A DNA stretch of 12,614 nt from an uncultured Synergistales bacterium (GTDB lineage Bacteria > Synergistota > Synergistia > Synergistales > Aminobacteriaceae): assembly GCA_937957815.1 (NCBI GenBank), contig CALFXN010000192.1:1-12614 (forward strand), read 5' to 3'. Shown piece by piece: positions 1-7,180 of this stretch. The position numbers and the translations under genes were made by a program. How positions within the stretch are numbered: position 1 is the first letter of the stretch; each line of letters starts with the position of its first letter. Below the pieces are notes generated by a model that had not been told where the DNA came from, did not search any database, and worked only from the letters and a program-made list of their open reading frames with translations.

Positions 1-41
1 AGGCCACGTGACTGGAGTTCAGACGTGTGCTCTTCCGATCT
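1..41. other. Illumina TruSeq-type adapter remnant (artifact)
   Basis: This is the reverse complement of the indexed TruSeq adapter: it contains GCTCTTCCGATCT and, at its outer end, the complement of index GTGGCC. It is not genomic. It is fused in frame to the S9 peptidase reading frame, where it would translate to the well-known contaminant peptide RSEEHTSELQSR. Genomic sequence starts at about base 42. Confidence 0.98.
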
Positions 42-1127
42 CTCCATGCCGACGACAGCCGCCCTGTCGCCGTTCACGTCGTAGTCGTCGACGGTCGAGA
101 TCGTCTTCGTGAGCCATTCGACGGCCCCTGACTCATCGACCCGTTCGAGGACGGAACGGGAGCCTTCCGTCGATACGAACCACGCCTTCCCGGTGCCGGA
201 GAAGAAGCTCAGATTCAGATCCGCGCACCCGTAGCGGCAGTCGGACGCAACCGAATTTCGCAGGCCCCTGTCGAGTGCCGGGGTGACGCACGCGCGTTTC
301 CCGCCCGAAAGCACGTGGGACCGCACGTTCTCGTTCACCCCGTGGGCGAGGCAGTCGCTCCCCGTGAGCAGGATCGCGTCGTCCGCGCCCTCCCACGGCG
401 CGTAGTCGGCGCACTTGCACGAGAAGCCTTCCTTTTCTCCGTCGAGAAGGATTTTCCGGTCTCCGCCGTCGATCGCGATCTCCATCAGGACGTTTCTCTG
501 CGGGCGGACGTCCCTGTAGACTGGTCCGAGCGCGAGGACGTTCGTCCCGTCCCGGGAAACGCGATATCGTTCGACATCCATATCCTCGGGCGTCAGCCGC
601 GTGAGCGAGCCCGTCGAGAGGTCGCACAGGCAGAGCGCGTGTTTCTTCCCTCCCGTGAACCCCTTGCCGTTCGAGCAGAACGGCACCGATTCGAATACCA
701 TATAGTCGGCCTGCTCCGGATTGTCGATCTCGGGCTCGAAGGCCGCGAGAACGAGAGCGCGAGCCTCGCCGAGCGCCCGGATGCTCGTCACGTCGCGGGC
801 GATCGTACAGACGGGACGGGCCTCTCCGCCGTCCGGCGAGAGCGCGTAGATTCTCGTCTGCCCCTTCGGAATTTCGGCGCGGTCGCTCGCGAAAATGATC
901 TCGGATCCATCGCGGCTCCAGCAGAAGAACTTTTCCCTCGCGGATGTCGTGAGACGGCGGCTCGCGTCGCGGACGCAGTCGTACAGCCAGATGTCCGACG
1001 AATATCGGTTGGCCTCGAGGTCAGCCTGATGGACGAAGAACGCGACCTTCGTCCCGTCCGGCGAGAATCCCGGACGGGAGAGGAAACGGAAACGCAGGAT
1101 ATCCCTGGGTTCAACGGGTCTTTTCAC
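42..1127 (-). CDS. S9 family peptidase (acylaminoacyl-peptidase/DPP type), N-terminal propeller only, 3' truncated
   Basis: A 362-codon reading frame runs off the left end without a stop. It begins at GTG 1127 (VKRPVEPRDILRF), 10 bases after GGAAGGAG at 1138-1145. An in-frame ATG at 1208 lacks a comparable ribosome site. Repeated PD40/TolB-like blade motifs are visible: FSPDG at 21-25, WSRDG at 70-74, LSPDG at 96-100 and VSRDG at 190-194. The segment VPFCSNGKGFTGGKK at 148-162 is typical of the propeller of S9 oligopeptidases. In that family the propeller gates a C-terminal alpha/beta hydrolase that cleaves short peptides, but the Ser-Asp-His catalytic domain lies beyond the contig end, so activity cannot be checked. 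Twelve cysteines in 362 residues is unusually many. No signal peptide is seen, so it is probably cytoplasmic. It lies 149 bases after uxuA, so co-transcription with the sugar-acid operon is uncertain. Confidence 0.85.
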
Positions 1128-1137
1128 GAACGATCGA

Positions 1138-1145
1138 CTCCTTCC
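1138..1145 (-). promoter_or_regulatory. Ribosome binding site GGAAGGAG that sets the peptidase start
   Basis: GGAAGGAG lies 10 bases before GTG 1127. It favours this start over the in-frame ATG at 1208, which has only weak purine runs upstream. Confidence 0.6.
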
Positions 1146-1276
1146 AGACGGATGCCGGAAATGCGAAACGGCGCCCCGGTCTTCAGGAACGCCGCCATAT
1201 ACTATCATATTCCGTTCCCCTGTCCGATCCTGCCATTGTCAGGCGAAAGCCGCACAGCGCCGCCCTTTTGCCGCCG

Positions 1277-2335
1277 TCACCGGCCCTCTCCCGCAGCTTC
1301 CTTCCCGATGGCTTCCCAGAGCCCGGCAAGGTACATGATCCCGAGTGCGCGGTCGTAGAGCCCATACCCCGGTTTCCCCGTCTCGCCCCAGATCATGCGG
1401 CCGTGGTCCGGACGCATCGGGCCCGAGAAGCCGACGTCGTGGTACGCCTTCATGATCTCGAAGATATCCAGCGATCCGCAGGCGCTCGGATGGGCGCTTT
1501 CGTGGAAGTCGCGCCCCTCGAGGATCTTCACGTTCCGAACGTGCGCGAAGTGGATGCGCTTCCCGAAACGCCGGATGATCTCCGGAAGATCGTTGTCGCG
1601 GCTGACGCCGAACGATCCGGAACACAGCGCGAGTCCGTTGTTCGGACTGTCGGCGAGCGACAACATCCGCTCGAGCGCCGCCTCGCACGTGATGATCCTC
1701 GGAACGCCGAACACCGGCCACGGCGGGTCGTCGGGGTGGATGCCCATACGAACGCCGGCCTCCTCCGCGACCGGAACCACGCGTTCGAGGAAGTAGCGGA
1801 GGTTCTCCCAGACGCCCTCTTCGCCCATGTCCCGGTACGCGTCGACGAGGCGGGGCATCTCCTCTTCGCCGTAGGAGAAGATCCACGCGGGAAGCGACTT
1901 CCCCCACGAGAAGAGATTCATCCCCGAGATCGCGTCGTGGTCGTACGAAAGGCATGTCGACCCGTCGGGAAGCCGCATGGCGAGATCGGTCCGCACCCAG
2001 TCGAACAGGGGCATGAAGTTGTAGCACAAGACGCCGACGCCCGCGCGCCCCATGTTCCGGACGCTCTCGCAGAACGCGTCGATATAGGCGTCGCGCGTTC
2101 CCCTGAGCCCGAGCTTGATGTCCTCGTGGACGGGGATGCTCTCGATCGCGGAGAGCGAGAAGCCCTTGTCCTCGACGCTCTTTCTGAGCGCCAGGATGCG
2201 GTCGGACGGCCAGACTTGCCCCGGCGGGATATCGAACAGGGCGCCGACGATTCCCGTGACGACCGGGATCTGTGCGATCCGCTCGAGCGTCACGGGATCG
2301 TCGTCGCCGTACCATCGGAACGAAAACTGAACCAT
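1277..2335 (-). CDS. uxuA: D-mannonate dehydratase
   Basis: This 352-residue protein is a mannonate dehydratase (UxuA, EC 4.2.1.8), a TIM-barrel enzyme that converts D-mannonate to 2-keto-3-deoxy-D-gluconate in the cytoplasm using a divalent metal. It opens with the typical MVQFSFRWYGDDDPVTLERI. It carries the family's metal and active-site blocks: GIHPDDPPWP with H200, LALCSGSFG with C238, HFAHVRN with H265 and MRPDHGR with D310/H311. Length fits the family. The start at 2335 follows AGGAGG (2342-2347) by 6 bases, and the gene lies 31 bases after the SDR gene, so the two are surely co-transcribed. Its neighbours are a TRAP transporter and two sugar-acid oxidoreductases, which place it as the last visible step of a hexonate/hexuronate route. 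The KDG kinase and aldolase that would finish the route are not in the window. Confidence 0.96.
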   Translation of the reverse strand: MVQFSFRWYGDDDPVTLERIAQIPVVTGIVGALFDIPPGQVWPSDRILALRKSVEDKGFSLSAIESIPVHEDIKLGLRGTRDAYIDAFCESVRNMGRAGVGVLCYNFMPLFDWVRTDLAMRLPDGSTCLSYDHDAISGMNLFSWGKSLPAWIFSYGEEEMPRLVDAYRDMGEEGVWENLRYFLERVVPVAEEAGVRMGIHPDDPPWPVFGVPRIITCEAALERMLSLADSPNNGLALCSGSFGVSRDNDLPEIIRRFGKRIHFAHVRNVKILEGRDFHESAHPSACGSLDIFEIMKAYHDVGFSGPMRPDHGRMIWGETGKPGYGLYDRALGIMYLAGLWEAIGKEAAGEGR

Positions 2336-2366
2336 GCGCTTCCTCCTTTTCTGCGGGCCCCCGGGA

Positions 2367-3122
2367 TCAGAACCCGATGCTCGTTCCGCCGTCCACCGGC
2401 AGCACGACGCCGGTCAGGTACCTCGCGGCGGGCGAGAGCAGGAACGCCGCGGCCATTCCGACCTCTTCGGGCGTTCCGAGACGATCCATCGGGGTCCTCG
2501 AGATGACCTTCGCCCTCCGGTTCGGATCGCCCTCGAACGCCTTGCGCGACATGGCCGTGTCGATGAACCCGGGAGCGACCGCGTTGACGGTCACCCCTTT
2601 GGGCGAGAACTCCGTGGCGATCTGCTTCGCCAGTCCCGCGACGGCCGCCTTGGACGCCGTATACGCGCAGACCTTCGGGATTCCGAACAGCGACGTCATC
2701 GAGGCTACGAAGAGAACGCTCCCCTCGCCGCGCGCAAGAAGCCGTTTGCCGACCTCGCGCGTCATCGCGAACGCGCCGAGAAGGTTGATCTGCAGGACCG
2801 CGAGAAATTCCTCGTCCGACGTGTCGACGACGTCCTTCTTGAGATTTCTCCCGGCGTTGTTGACGAGCCCCCAGAGCGGGCCCTTTTCCTCGACCTTCGC
2901 GACGAACGCGGGGATCGACGGAAGATCCGCGACGTCGCCGACGAACCGGGAACTCCGTTCGCCAAGCTCGCTGCACGCCGCAGCGAGCGTCTCTTCGTGA
3001 CGTCCCGAGAGAACCGCGAAGCCACCGGCGTCGACGATCGACCGCGCGATCGCGAGTCCGATGCCCTGCCCCCCTCCCGTCACGAGAATGCGCTTTCCTT
3101 CGAGCGAAAACGGGTGCGCCAT
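2367..3122 (-). CDS. SDR family oxidoreductase, probable D-mannonate oxidoreductase (fructuronate reductase)
   Basis: This is a 251-residue classical short-chain dehydrogenase. It shows the nucleotide-binding TGGGQGIG at 15-22, NNAG at 88-91, catalytic N113, S141 and YTASK (Y154, K158), and a C-terminal GVVLPVDGG. The opening FSLEGKRILVTGGGQGIG resembles gluconate 5-dehydrogenase-like SDRs. The position directly before uxuA suggests it reduces D-fructuronate to D-mannonate with NAD(P)H. This parallels Bacillus subtilis, whose UxuB is an SDR rather than the long-chain enzyme of E. coli. That substrate assignment is inferred from context; a keto-gluconate reductase is the main alternative. Start 3122 has GGGAGG about 10 bases upstream. 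A small perfect hairpin (GACCCG/CGGGTC, 3140-3154) lies in the 46-base gap after dctM. Confidence 0.85.
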   Translation of the reverse strand: MAHPFSLEGKRILVTGGGQGIGLAIARSIVDAGGFAVLSGRHEETLAAACSELGERSSRFVGDVADLPSIPAFVAKVEEKGPLWGLVNNAGRNLKKDVVDTSDEEFLAVLQINLLGAFAMTREVGKRLLARGEGSVLFVASMTSLFGIPKVCAYTASKAAVAGLAKQIATEFSPKGVTVNAVAPGFIDTAMSRKAFEGDPNRRAKVISRTPMDRLGTPEEVGMAAAFLLSPAARYLTGVVLPVDGGTSIGF

Positions 3123-3168
3123 AGTTCCGTAGCCTCCCTGACCCGTTCCGGGTCCTGTGTTTGCGTTT

Positions 3169-4446
3169 CTACCTGCCGAGAAGGAGATTCGGCAGGAAGA
3201 GCGTGACCTGCGGCACGTAGGTCACGAGCCCCAGGACGACGAAGCTCGCCGCCAGGAACGGCAGGAGTGCCTTCGTGATATCCATGATGGACACCTTTCC
3301 GATTCCCGAGGCGATGAACAGACAGACGCCGACGGGGGGCGTATTCAGCCCGATGACCAGATTCAGGACGCACATGACCGTGAACTGGATCGGGTCGACG
3401 CCGACCTGGACGGCGACATTGAGAAGGATCGGCATCAGGATCATGACGGCCGCGATCGTCTCCATGAAGGTCCCCACGAAGAGCAGGAGAATGTTGATCA
3501 TGAGCAGCAGGAGGTATTTGTTCCGCGTCAGGTCGAGCATCCACTCGGCCACCATCTGCGGGACCTGCTCCGTCGTGAGGATCCACGCGAAGAGGTTCGC
3601 GAGACCGACGAGCATCATGAGCGACGACGTCGTGATCGCCGTGTCCAGGAAGATCTTCGTGAGATCCTTCCATCCGAGATTCCGGTAGACGAAGACGCCG
3701 ATCACGATCGCGTACACGACCGCCACCATCGCGGCCTCTGTCGGCGTGAAGTATCCGTTGGCGATCCCGACGAAGATGAGGACGATGAGGAGAAGCGCCC
3801 AGACCGCGTTCCAGATGGACGCGAAGAACTGCTTCAGCGACATCGGGGGTTCCTTCGGGTGGTTGCGCTTGACGGAGATGTAATACGACACGACGCCGAG
3901 CGCGAGACCCAAAAGAAGTCCCGGAACGACTCCCGCGATGAACAGCTTGCTCACGGACAGCCCCGCGACGGTCCCCGCGACGATCATCGGAAGGCTCGGC
4001 GGAATGATCGGGCCGCACATCGACGACGCGGCCGTGACCGCACACGAGAAGTCCGCCTCGTACCCCGTCTTCTTCATCGCCGGGATCAGGATCGCGCCGA
4101 TGCTCGCGGTATCGGCGGCCGCCGTTCCGGAAATTCCGGCGAAAAAGACGCTCGCGGCGATGTTCGCGAGCGACAGGCCGCCGCGAATCCGTCCGACGAG
4201 GGCGTTCGAGAAGTCGATGATCCGTTCGGTGATCCCGCCGACGTTCATGAGGTTTCCGGCGAGGATGAAGCCGGGCACGCAGAGAATGACGAACGAGTCG
4301 ATGCCGCTGAACATCCGCTGCGGGATGATATTGAGGGGGATATCGGCGACGATGAGGTAGACCGCCGAGGAAAGGCCGAGACAGAAGGCGATGGGGAAAC
4401 CGATCAGCATGGCGAGGAAAAAGACCGCGAACATCGTGAGGATCAT
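3169..4446 (-). CDS. dctM: TRAP transporter large permease subunit (DctM)
   Basis: This 425-residue, very hydrophobic protein is the large membrane subunit of a tripartite ATP-independent periplasmic transporter. It forms the ion-coupled transport channel. Family landmarks are GFPIAFCLG near residue 16, FAGISGTAAAD at 102-112, CGPIIPPS at 144-151, GYFTPTEAA at 231-239 and NTPPVG at 368-373. Many membrane spans run the length of the protein, matching the family's 11-12 helices. The start at 4446 forms an ATGA overlap with the dctQ stop, indicating translational coupling; an open frame extends upstream but is only the shadow of dctQ. The family uses a sodium or proton gradient to import carboxylated solutes. 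Here the adjacent uxuA and oxidoreductases point to a hexonate or hexuronate. Confidence 0.96.
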   Translation of the reverse strand: MILTMFAVFFLAMLIGFPIAFCLGLSSAVYLIVADIPLNIIPQRMFSGIDSFVILCVPGFILAGNLMNVGGITERIIDFSNALVGRIRGGLSLANIAASVFFAGISGTAAADTASIGAILIPAMKKTGYEADFSCAVTAASSMCGPIIPPSLPMIVAGTVAGLSVSKLFIAGVVPGLLLGLALGVVSYYISVKRNHPKEPPMSLKQFFASIWNAVWALLLIVLIFVGIANGYFTPTEAAMVAVVYAIVIGVFVYRNLGWKDLTKIFLDTAITTSSLMMLVGLANLFAWILTTEQVPQMVAEWMLDLTRNKYLLLLMINILLLFVGTFMETIAAVMILMPILLNVAVQVGVDPIQFTVMCVLNLVIGLNTPPVGVCLFIASGIGKVSIMDITKALLPFLAASFVVLGLVTYVPQVTLFLPNLLLGR

Positions 4447-4946
4447 GGCTTGAGCGCCTCCCTTCCCGCGTCTCCGCCCGAAAGGAACGCGCGGACCGCT
4501 CCGCCGAGATCGGCGACGAGGTAGACCGTCAGCGTCAGGGCCGCCAGGAACATGCTGAAATAGAAGACGCTCATCGGCATCATCAGCGCCGCGGACGTCT
4601 GTCCCTCCACCGCGACGACGATGGACCACGCCTCGACGGTCACGGCCCCGAAAAAGGCCGCGAGGACGACGTCGATGAAGACTGCGAGGACGGTGTTCAC
4701 GCGCGCCGAAAGGCGCGACGTAAGGATATCGACGTTCACGTACGCCCGCTCCCTGACCGCGAGCCCCGCGGAGAAGCCGACCGTGTAGAGCAGCATCAGC
4801 CGCGACACCTCTTCCGTCCACGTCGGGACCTTCGGGAAGAAGAGCCGGGCGACGACCTGGAGCATGACGACGCTCACCATTCCCGCCAGGCTCGCGATGC
4901 TTCCGAGTTTGAGAATTCCTTCGCATATGTTCCTGAGAGCCTTCAC
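4443..4946 (-). CDS. dctQ: TRAP transporter small permease subunit (DctQ)
   Basis: This 167-residue protein has four predicted membrane spans (about 15-35, 50-67, 85-110 and 125-147) and the DctQ signature WTEEVSR at 43-49, followed by RERAYVNVDIL. It is the small membrane subunit that pairs with DctM in the inner membrane. The chosen start is GTG 4946 (VKALRNICEG), 10 bases after AGGAGGT at 4957-4963. A longer frame from TTG 4967 would place that ribosome site inside the coding region and adds only MQEVRFR, so it is rejected. The stop overlaps the dctM start by four bases. The 67-base gap from dctP contains a strong stem-loop. Confidence 0.93.
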   Translation of the reverse strand: MKALRNICEGILKLGSIASLAGMVSVVMLQVVARLFFPKVPTWTEEVSRLMLLYTVGFSAGLAVRERAYVNVDILTSRLSARVNTVLAVFIDVVLAAFFGAVTVEAWSIVVAVEGQTSAALMMPMSVFYFSMFLAALTLTVYLVADLGGAVRAFLSGGDAGREALKP

Positions 4947-4956
4947 GCGGAATCGC

Positions 4957-4963
4957 ACCTCCT
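4957..4963 (-). promoter_or_regulatory. Ribosome binding site AGGAGGT that sets the dctQ start
   Basis: AGGAGGT lies 10 bases before GTG 4946 and inside the longer open frame that begins at TTG 4967. Its position decides for the shorter protein. Confidence 0.7.
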
Positions 4964-4974
4964 GCAAGAAAGAA

Positions 4975-5005
4975 CGGCAGGCGCCGCGTGCGCGGGCGCC
5001 TGCCG
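4975..5005 (-). promoter_or_regulatory. Stem-loop between dctP and dctQ
   Basis: Perfect 11-base arms, CGGCAGGCGCC at 4975-4985 and GGCGCCTGCCG at 4995-5005, are separated by 9 bases. In the minus-strand mRNA one further U-G pair closes the base. The stem is followed by a pyrimidine run (GTTCTTTCTTG) just before the dctQ ribosome site. It could act as a leaky terminator or as a 3' stabiliser of dctP mRNA, giving more binding protein than permease. Confidence 0.7.
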
Positions 5006-5013
5006 CGGGTCGA

Positions 5014-5988
5014 TTACTGGATCGCCTGGATCTTTTTGTACATCTCCTTCTGGCCGTCGTTCAGGTTCTTCAGGACGGCTTCGCTCGCGATCTTCGCGAA
5101 CGCCGCCTGATCGACGTCGACGAACGTCATCTTTTCCTTCAGGAACTTCTCGAGCTTGCCCTCCTCTTCGAGGAAGAGCGTGTTCTCGTACGCCTGCATC
5201 TCCCTGCCCGCGTCGAGGATGACCTTCTTCAGGTCGTCCGGAAGGGACGCGAAACGCTTCTCGCCGATGCAGACGTAGATCCAGCCGCGCACGTGCGACG
5301 TCTTGTTGAGGTACTTCTGGACCTCGTAGAAGTGCGCGCTCGAGATCAGCGCGTAGGGGTTCTCCTGCCCCTCGATGGTCCCCTGCTGCAGGCTCGTGAA
5401 CACCTCGGAGAACGCCATCGGGATCGGCTTCGCGCCGAGGGCTTCCCACGCGGCGAGGAATATCGGGACGTTCGGCAGGCGGATCTTCATCCCCTTCAGA
5501 TCGCCGGGGGTCTTCACGGGACGGCTGGAGGTCAGTTCGCGCGGGCCGCGCTCCATGTAGCCGAGAACGCGGAGTTTCGCCTTTTCGAGAACCTGGGCCT
5601 CGATCTCCCTGCCGATCTCGCCGCCGGCGACCTTGTGAAGGTGAGCGGCGTCGCGAAGAAGGTAGGGGGTCGCCATGAAGATGGTCTTGTCGGCGCCGAA
5701 GGTCGTCAGCGTTTCGCCGAAAATCCCCATGTCAGCCGTTCCGGTCTGGATGGACGTCACGAGATCCTTCTCCTTGCCGAGCTGTTCGTTCGGATAGATC
5801 TTGACCTCGATGCGGCCGCCGGAATTCTTCTCGACGAGTTCCTTGAACTTCAGGGCGCCGAGATGCCAGGTGTTCTTCTCGTCGGCAAGGTGTCCGAACC
5901 TCAGGACGATCTTGTCGGCCGCGAGCGCGGCGGAAGCACACGCAACGAAAACGGAAAGCGCGAGCAGTACGATACCCAGTTTCCTCAT
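5014..5988 (-). CDS. dctP: TRAP transporter solute-binding protein (DctP family)
   Basis: This 324-residue periplasmic binding protein captures the substrate and delivers it to DctQM. A clear signal peptide is present: MRKLG, a hydrophobic core, and likely cleavage near ALA-AD at residues 22-25. The mature protein shows the DctP fold landmarks IVLRFGHLADEKNTWH, IYPNEQLGKEKDL, R150 in RGPRELTSSRPVKT, GMKIRLPNVP with R170, and FTSLQQGTIEGQENP with N210. By family precedent R170 is the arginine that grips the substrate carboxylate. The start at 5988 follows GGAGGGA (5994-6000) by 5 bases. It lies between the RspB/LgoD-like dehydrogenase (72 bases upstream) and dctQ. A sugar acid is therefore the probable ligand, but the exact one (L-gulonate, a hexuronate or another hexonate) cannot be read from sequence alone. 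Confidence 0.95.
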   Translation of the reverse strand: MRKLGIVLLALSVFVACASAALAADKIVLRFGHLADEKNTWHLGALKFKELVEKNSGGRIEVKIYPNEQLGKEKDLVTSIQTGTADMGIFGETLTTFGADKTIFMATPYLLRDAAHLHKVAGGEIGREIEAQVLEKAKLRVLGYMERGPRELTSSRPVKTPGDLKGMKIRLPNVPIFLAAWEALGAKPIPMAFSEVFTSLQQGTIEGQENPYALISSAHFYEVQKYLNKTSHVRGWIYVCIGEKRFASLPDDLKKVILDAGREMQAYENTLFLEEEGKLEKFLKEKMTFVDVDQAAFAKIASEAVLKNLNDGQKEMYKKIQAIQ

Positions 5989-6009
5989 TCTGTTCCCTCC
6001 TTCGGATAG

Positions 6010-6028
6010 CCCCGCCCTTCGGTCGGGG
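6010..6028 (-). other. Short GC-rich hairpin between the dehydrogenase gene and dctP
   Basis: CCCCG (6010-6014) pairs with CGGGG (6024-6028). One mismatch follows, then two more pairs closing a 3-base loop. The element is flanked by a direct repeat GGATAGCC at 6004-6011 and 6029-6036. It sits just upstream of the dctP ribosome site and may separate expression of the dehydrogenase from dctP. No run of U follows, so it does not look like a terminator. Confidence 0.35.
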
Positions 6029-6060
6029 GGATAGCCGCACGAAAGACGTTCCCGACGGAA

Positions 6061-7077
6061 TCAGAACGTCAGAATCACCTTGCAGGTCTCTTTCGGAGAG
6101 CGTTCGATCATCGTTATCGCCCCGGCGGCCTCCTCCATGGGGAAGACGTGCGAGACGAGCGCCCGGGGGTTGACCTCGCCGCGCTCGATCCACCCGAGCG
6201 CCTCGGGGAACTTTCCGTTGTGGAGGCGGGATCCGAGAACGTCGAGTTCCCGTGCCGTGATCGAGCGTTCCGCAATCCTCGACGGTTCGGGGCCAAATCC
6301 CAGGACGACGATCCGTCCCGCCGGAGCCGCCATTTCGACGGACTGTTCGAAGATGTCGGCGCGACCGACCGCGTCGACGGTCACCGAAGGACCGGTGCCT
6401 CCCGTCGCGGAGCGGACCCATTCGCGGATATCCCCCGCCGACGAGTCGAAGACGTCCGACGCTCCCATACACTTCGCGAGCGCAAGTCGCTCGGGGATGA
6501 TGTCCGCGACCAGAACCCTCGTCCCGAGGCGGAGGGCTCCCTGGAGGATCACCTGGCCGATCGGGCCCGCTCCGAAGAGAAGCATCGTGTCGTCCCCCGT
6601 CACGCGGCCCCGCCAGAGCGTCTCGGCCGCGATCGTGAACGGTTCGCAGAGCACCGCGGTCTCGAACGGGATATCCTTCCGGAAAACATGGAGCGACGAG
6701 ACGGGAAGAAGCAGCTGTTCCCGAGCCATGCCGTCGGTGTGGACGCCCCGGACGCGGAGATTCGAACAGACGTTCCTGCGGCCGATCCGGCAAGCCGGAC
6801 ATTCGCCGCAGAAAATGACGGGATCGACGACGACGCGGTCGCCCGGCGACAGGGTCGCGACATCCGGCGCGACGGCGATCACCTCTCCCGCCGCCTCGTG
6901 GCCGATGACGCGGGGATACGACGCGAAGGGGTTCTGTCCGTGAAGGATGTGGATATCCGATCCGCAGATCCCCATCGCACGGACCCGGACGAGGACGTGT
7001 CCGGACTGCGGCGCGGGCGGAACTTCCCGTTCGACGATCCGGAGTTCTCCGGGTCGTGTCACTTCGATGGCACGCAT
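6061..7077 (-). CDS. Zinc-dependent NAD dehydrogenase, RspB/LgoD-like; probable hexonate 5-dehydrogenase
   Basis: This 338-residue medium-chain dehydrogenase resembles E. coli RspB and the L-galactonate dehydrogenase LgoD from start (MRAIEVTRPGELRIVEREVP) to end (CKVILTF). Catalytic zinc ligands are C38 in GICGSD, H60/E61 in GHEAAGE and E145 in CEPFTIA. The structural zinc cysteines are C90, C93, C96 and C104. The nucleotide site is GAGPIG at 169-174, with D192 after the second strand indicating NAD over NADP. RspB-type enzymes oxidise L-gulonate to D-fructuronate and LgoD oxidises L-galactonate to D-tagaturonate. The neighbouring uxuA favours the fructuronate/mannonate branch and hence L-gulonate, but this is inference. 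The ATG at 7077 follows GGGAGGAG by 5 bases. An open frame continues upstream only because the 13-bp leader repeat contains no stop. It is the first gene of the operon. Confidence 0.88.
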   Translation of the reverse strand: MRAIEVTRPGELRIVEREVPPAPQSGHVLVRVRAMGICGSDIHILHGQNPFASYPRVIGHEAAGEVIAVAPDVATLSPGDRVVVDPVIFCGECPACRIGRRNVCSNLRVRGVHTDGMAREQLLLPVSSLHVFRKDIPFETAVLCEPFTIAAETLWRGRVTGDDTMLLFGAGPIGQVILQGALRLGTRVLVADIIPERLALAKCMGASDVFDSSAGDIREWVRSATGGTGPSVTVDAVGRADIFEQSVEMAAPAGRIVVLGFGPEPSRIAERSITARELDVLGSRLHNGKFPEALGWIERGEVNPRALVSHVFPMEEAAGAITMIERSPKETCKVILTF

Positions 7078-7115
7078 GACGACTCCTCCCTCGATCTGGC
7101 GATCTGGTGGTTTCC

Positions 7116-7177
7116 TTGCGAGCGTAATTTGCGAGCGTAATTTGCGAGCGTAATTTGCGAGCGTAATTTGCGAGCGT
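7116..7177. repeat. 13-bp tandem repeat, four exact copies plus a partial fifth, in the operon leader
   Basis: The unit TTGCGAGCGTAAT occurs exactly at 7116-7128, 7129-7141, 7142-7154 and 7155-7167. A fifth copy matches over its first 10 bases at 7168-7177. Each unit is an imperfect dyad (TTGCG-AG-CGTAA). The array lies between the predicted transcription start near 7182 and the ribosome site of the dehydrogenase gene, so it would be transcribed into the 5' leader. It could be an operator array or a structured leader, or it may simply have grown by slippage. Confidence 0.93.
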
Positions 7178-7180
7178 TCT

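Noticed and set aside
1128..1276. Promoter or terminator between uxuA and the S9 peptidase
   Set aside because: A -10-like TATGAT is present on the minus strand but has no -35 box at a proper distance, and no convincing terminator stem was found.
3157..4524. Long plus-strand frame of 455 residues, opposite dctM
   Set aside because: It is rich in D, E, R and H with no recognisable domain, and lies antisense to an unmistakable DctM. Such antisense frames are expected in high-GC DNA. The same applies to plus-strand frames at 315-1358, 1268-2506, 2334-3206, 4864-6009 and 10668-12146.
7116..7177. CRISPR-like array
   Set aside because: The units are 13 bases, contiguous and without spacers, and there are no cas genes. 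It is a simple tandem repeat.
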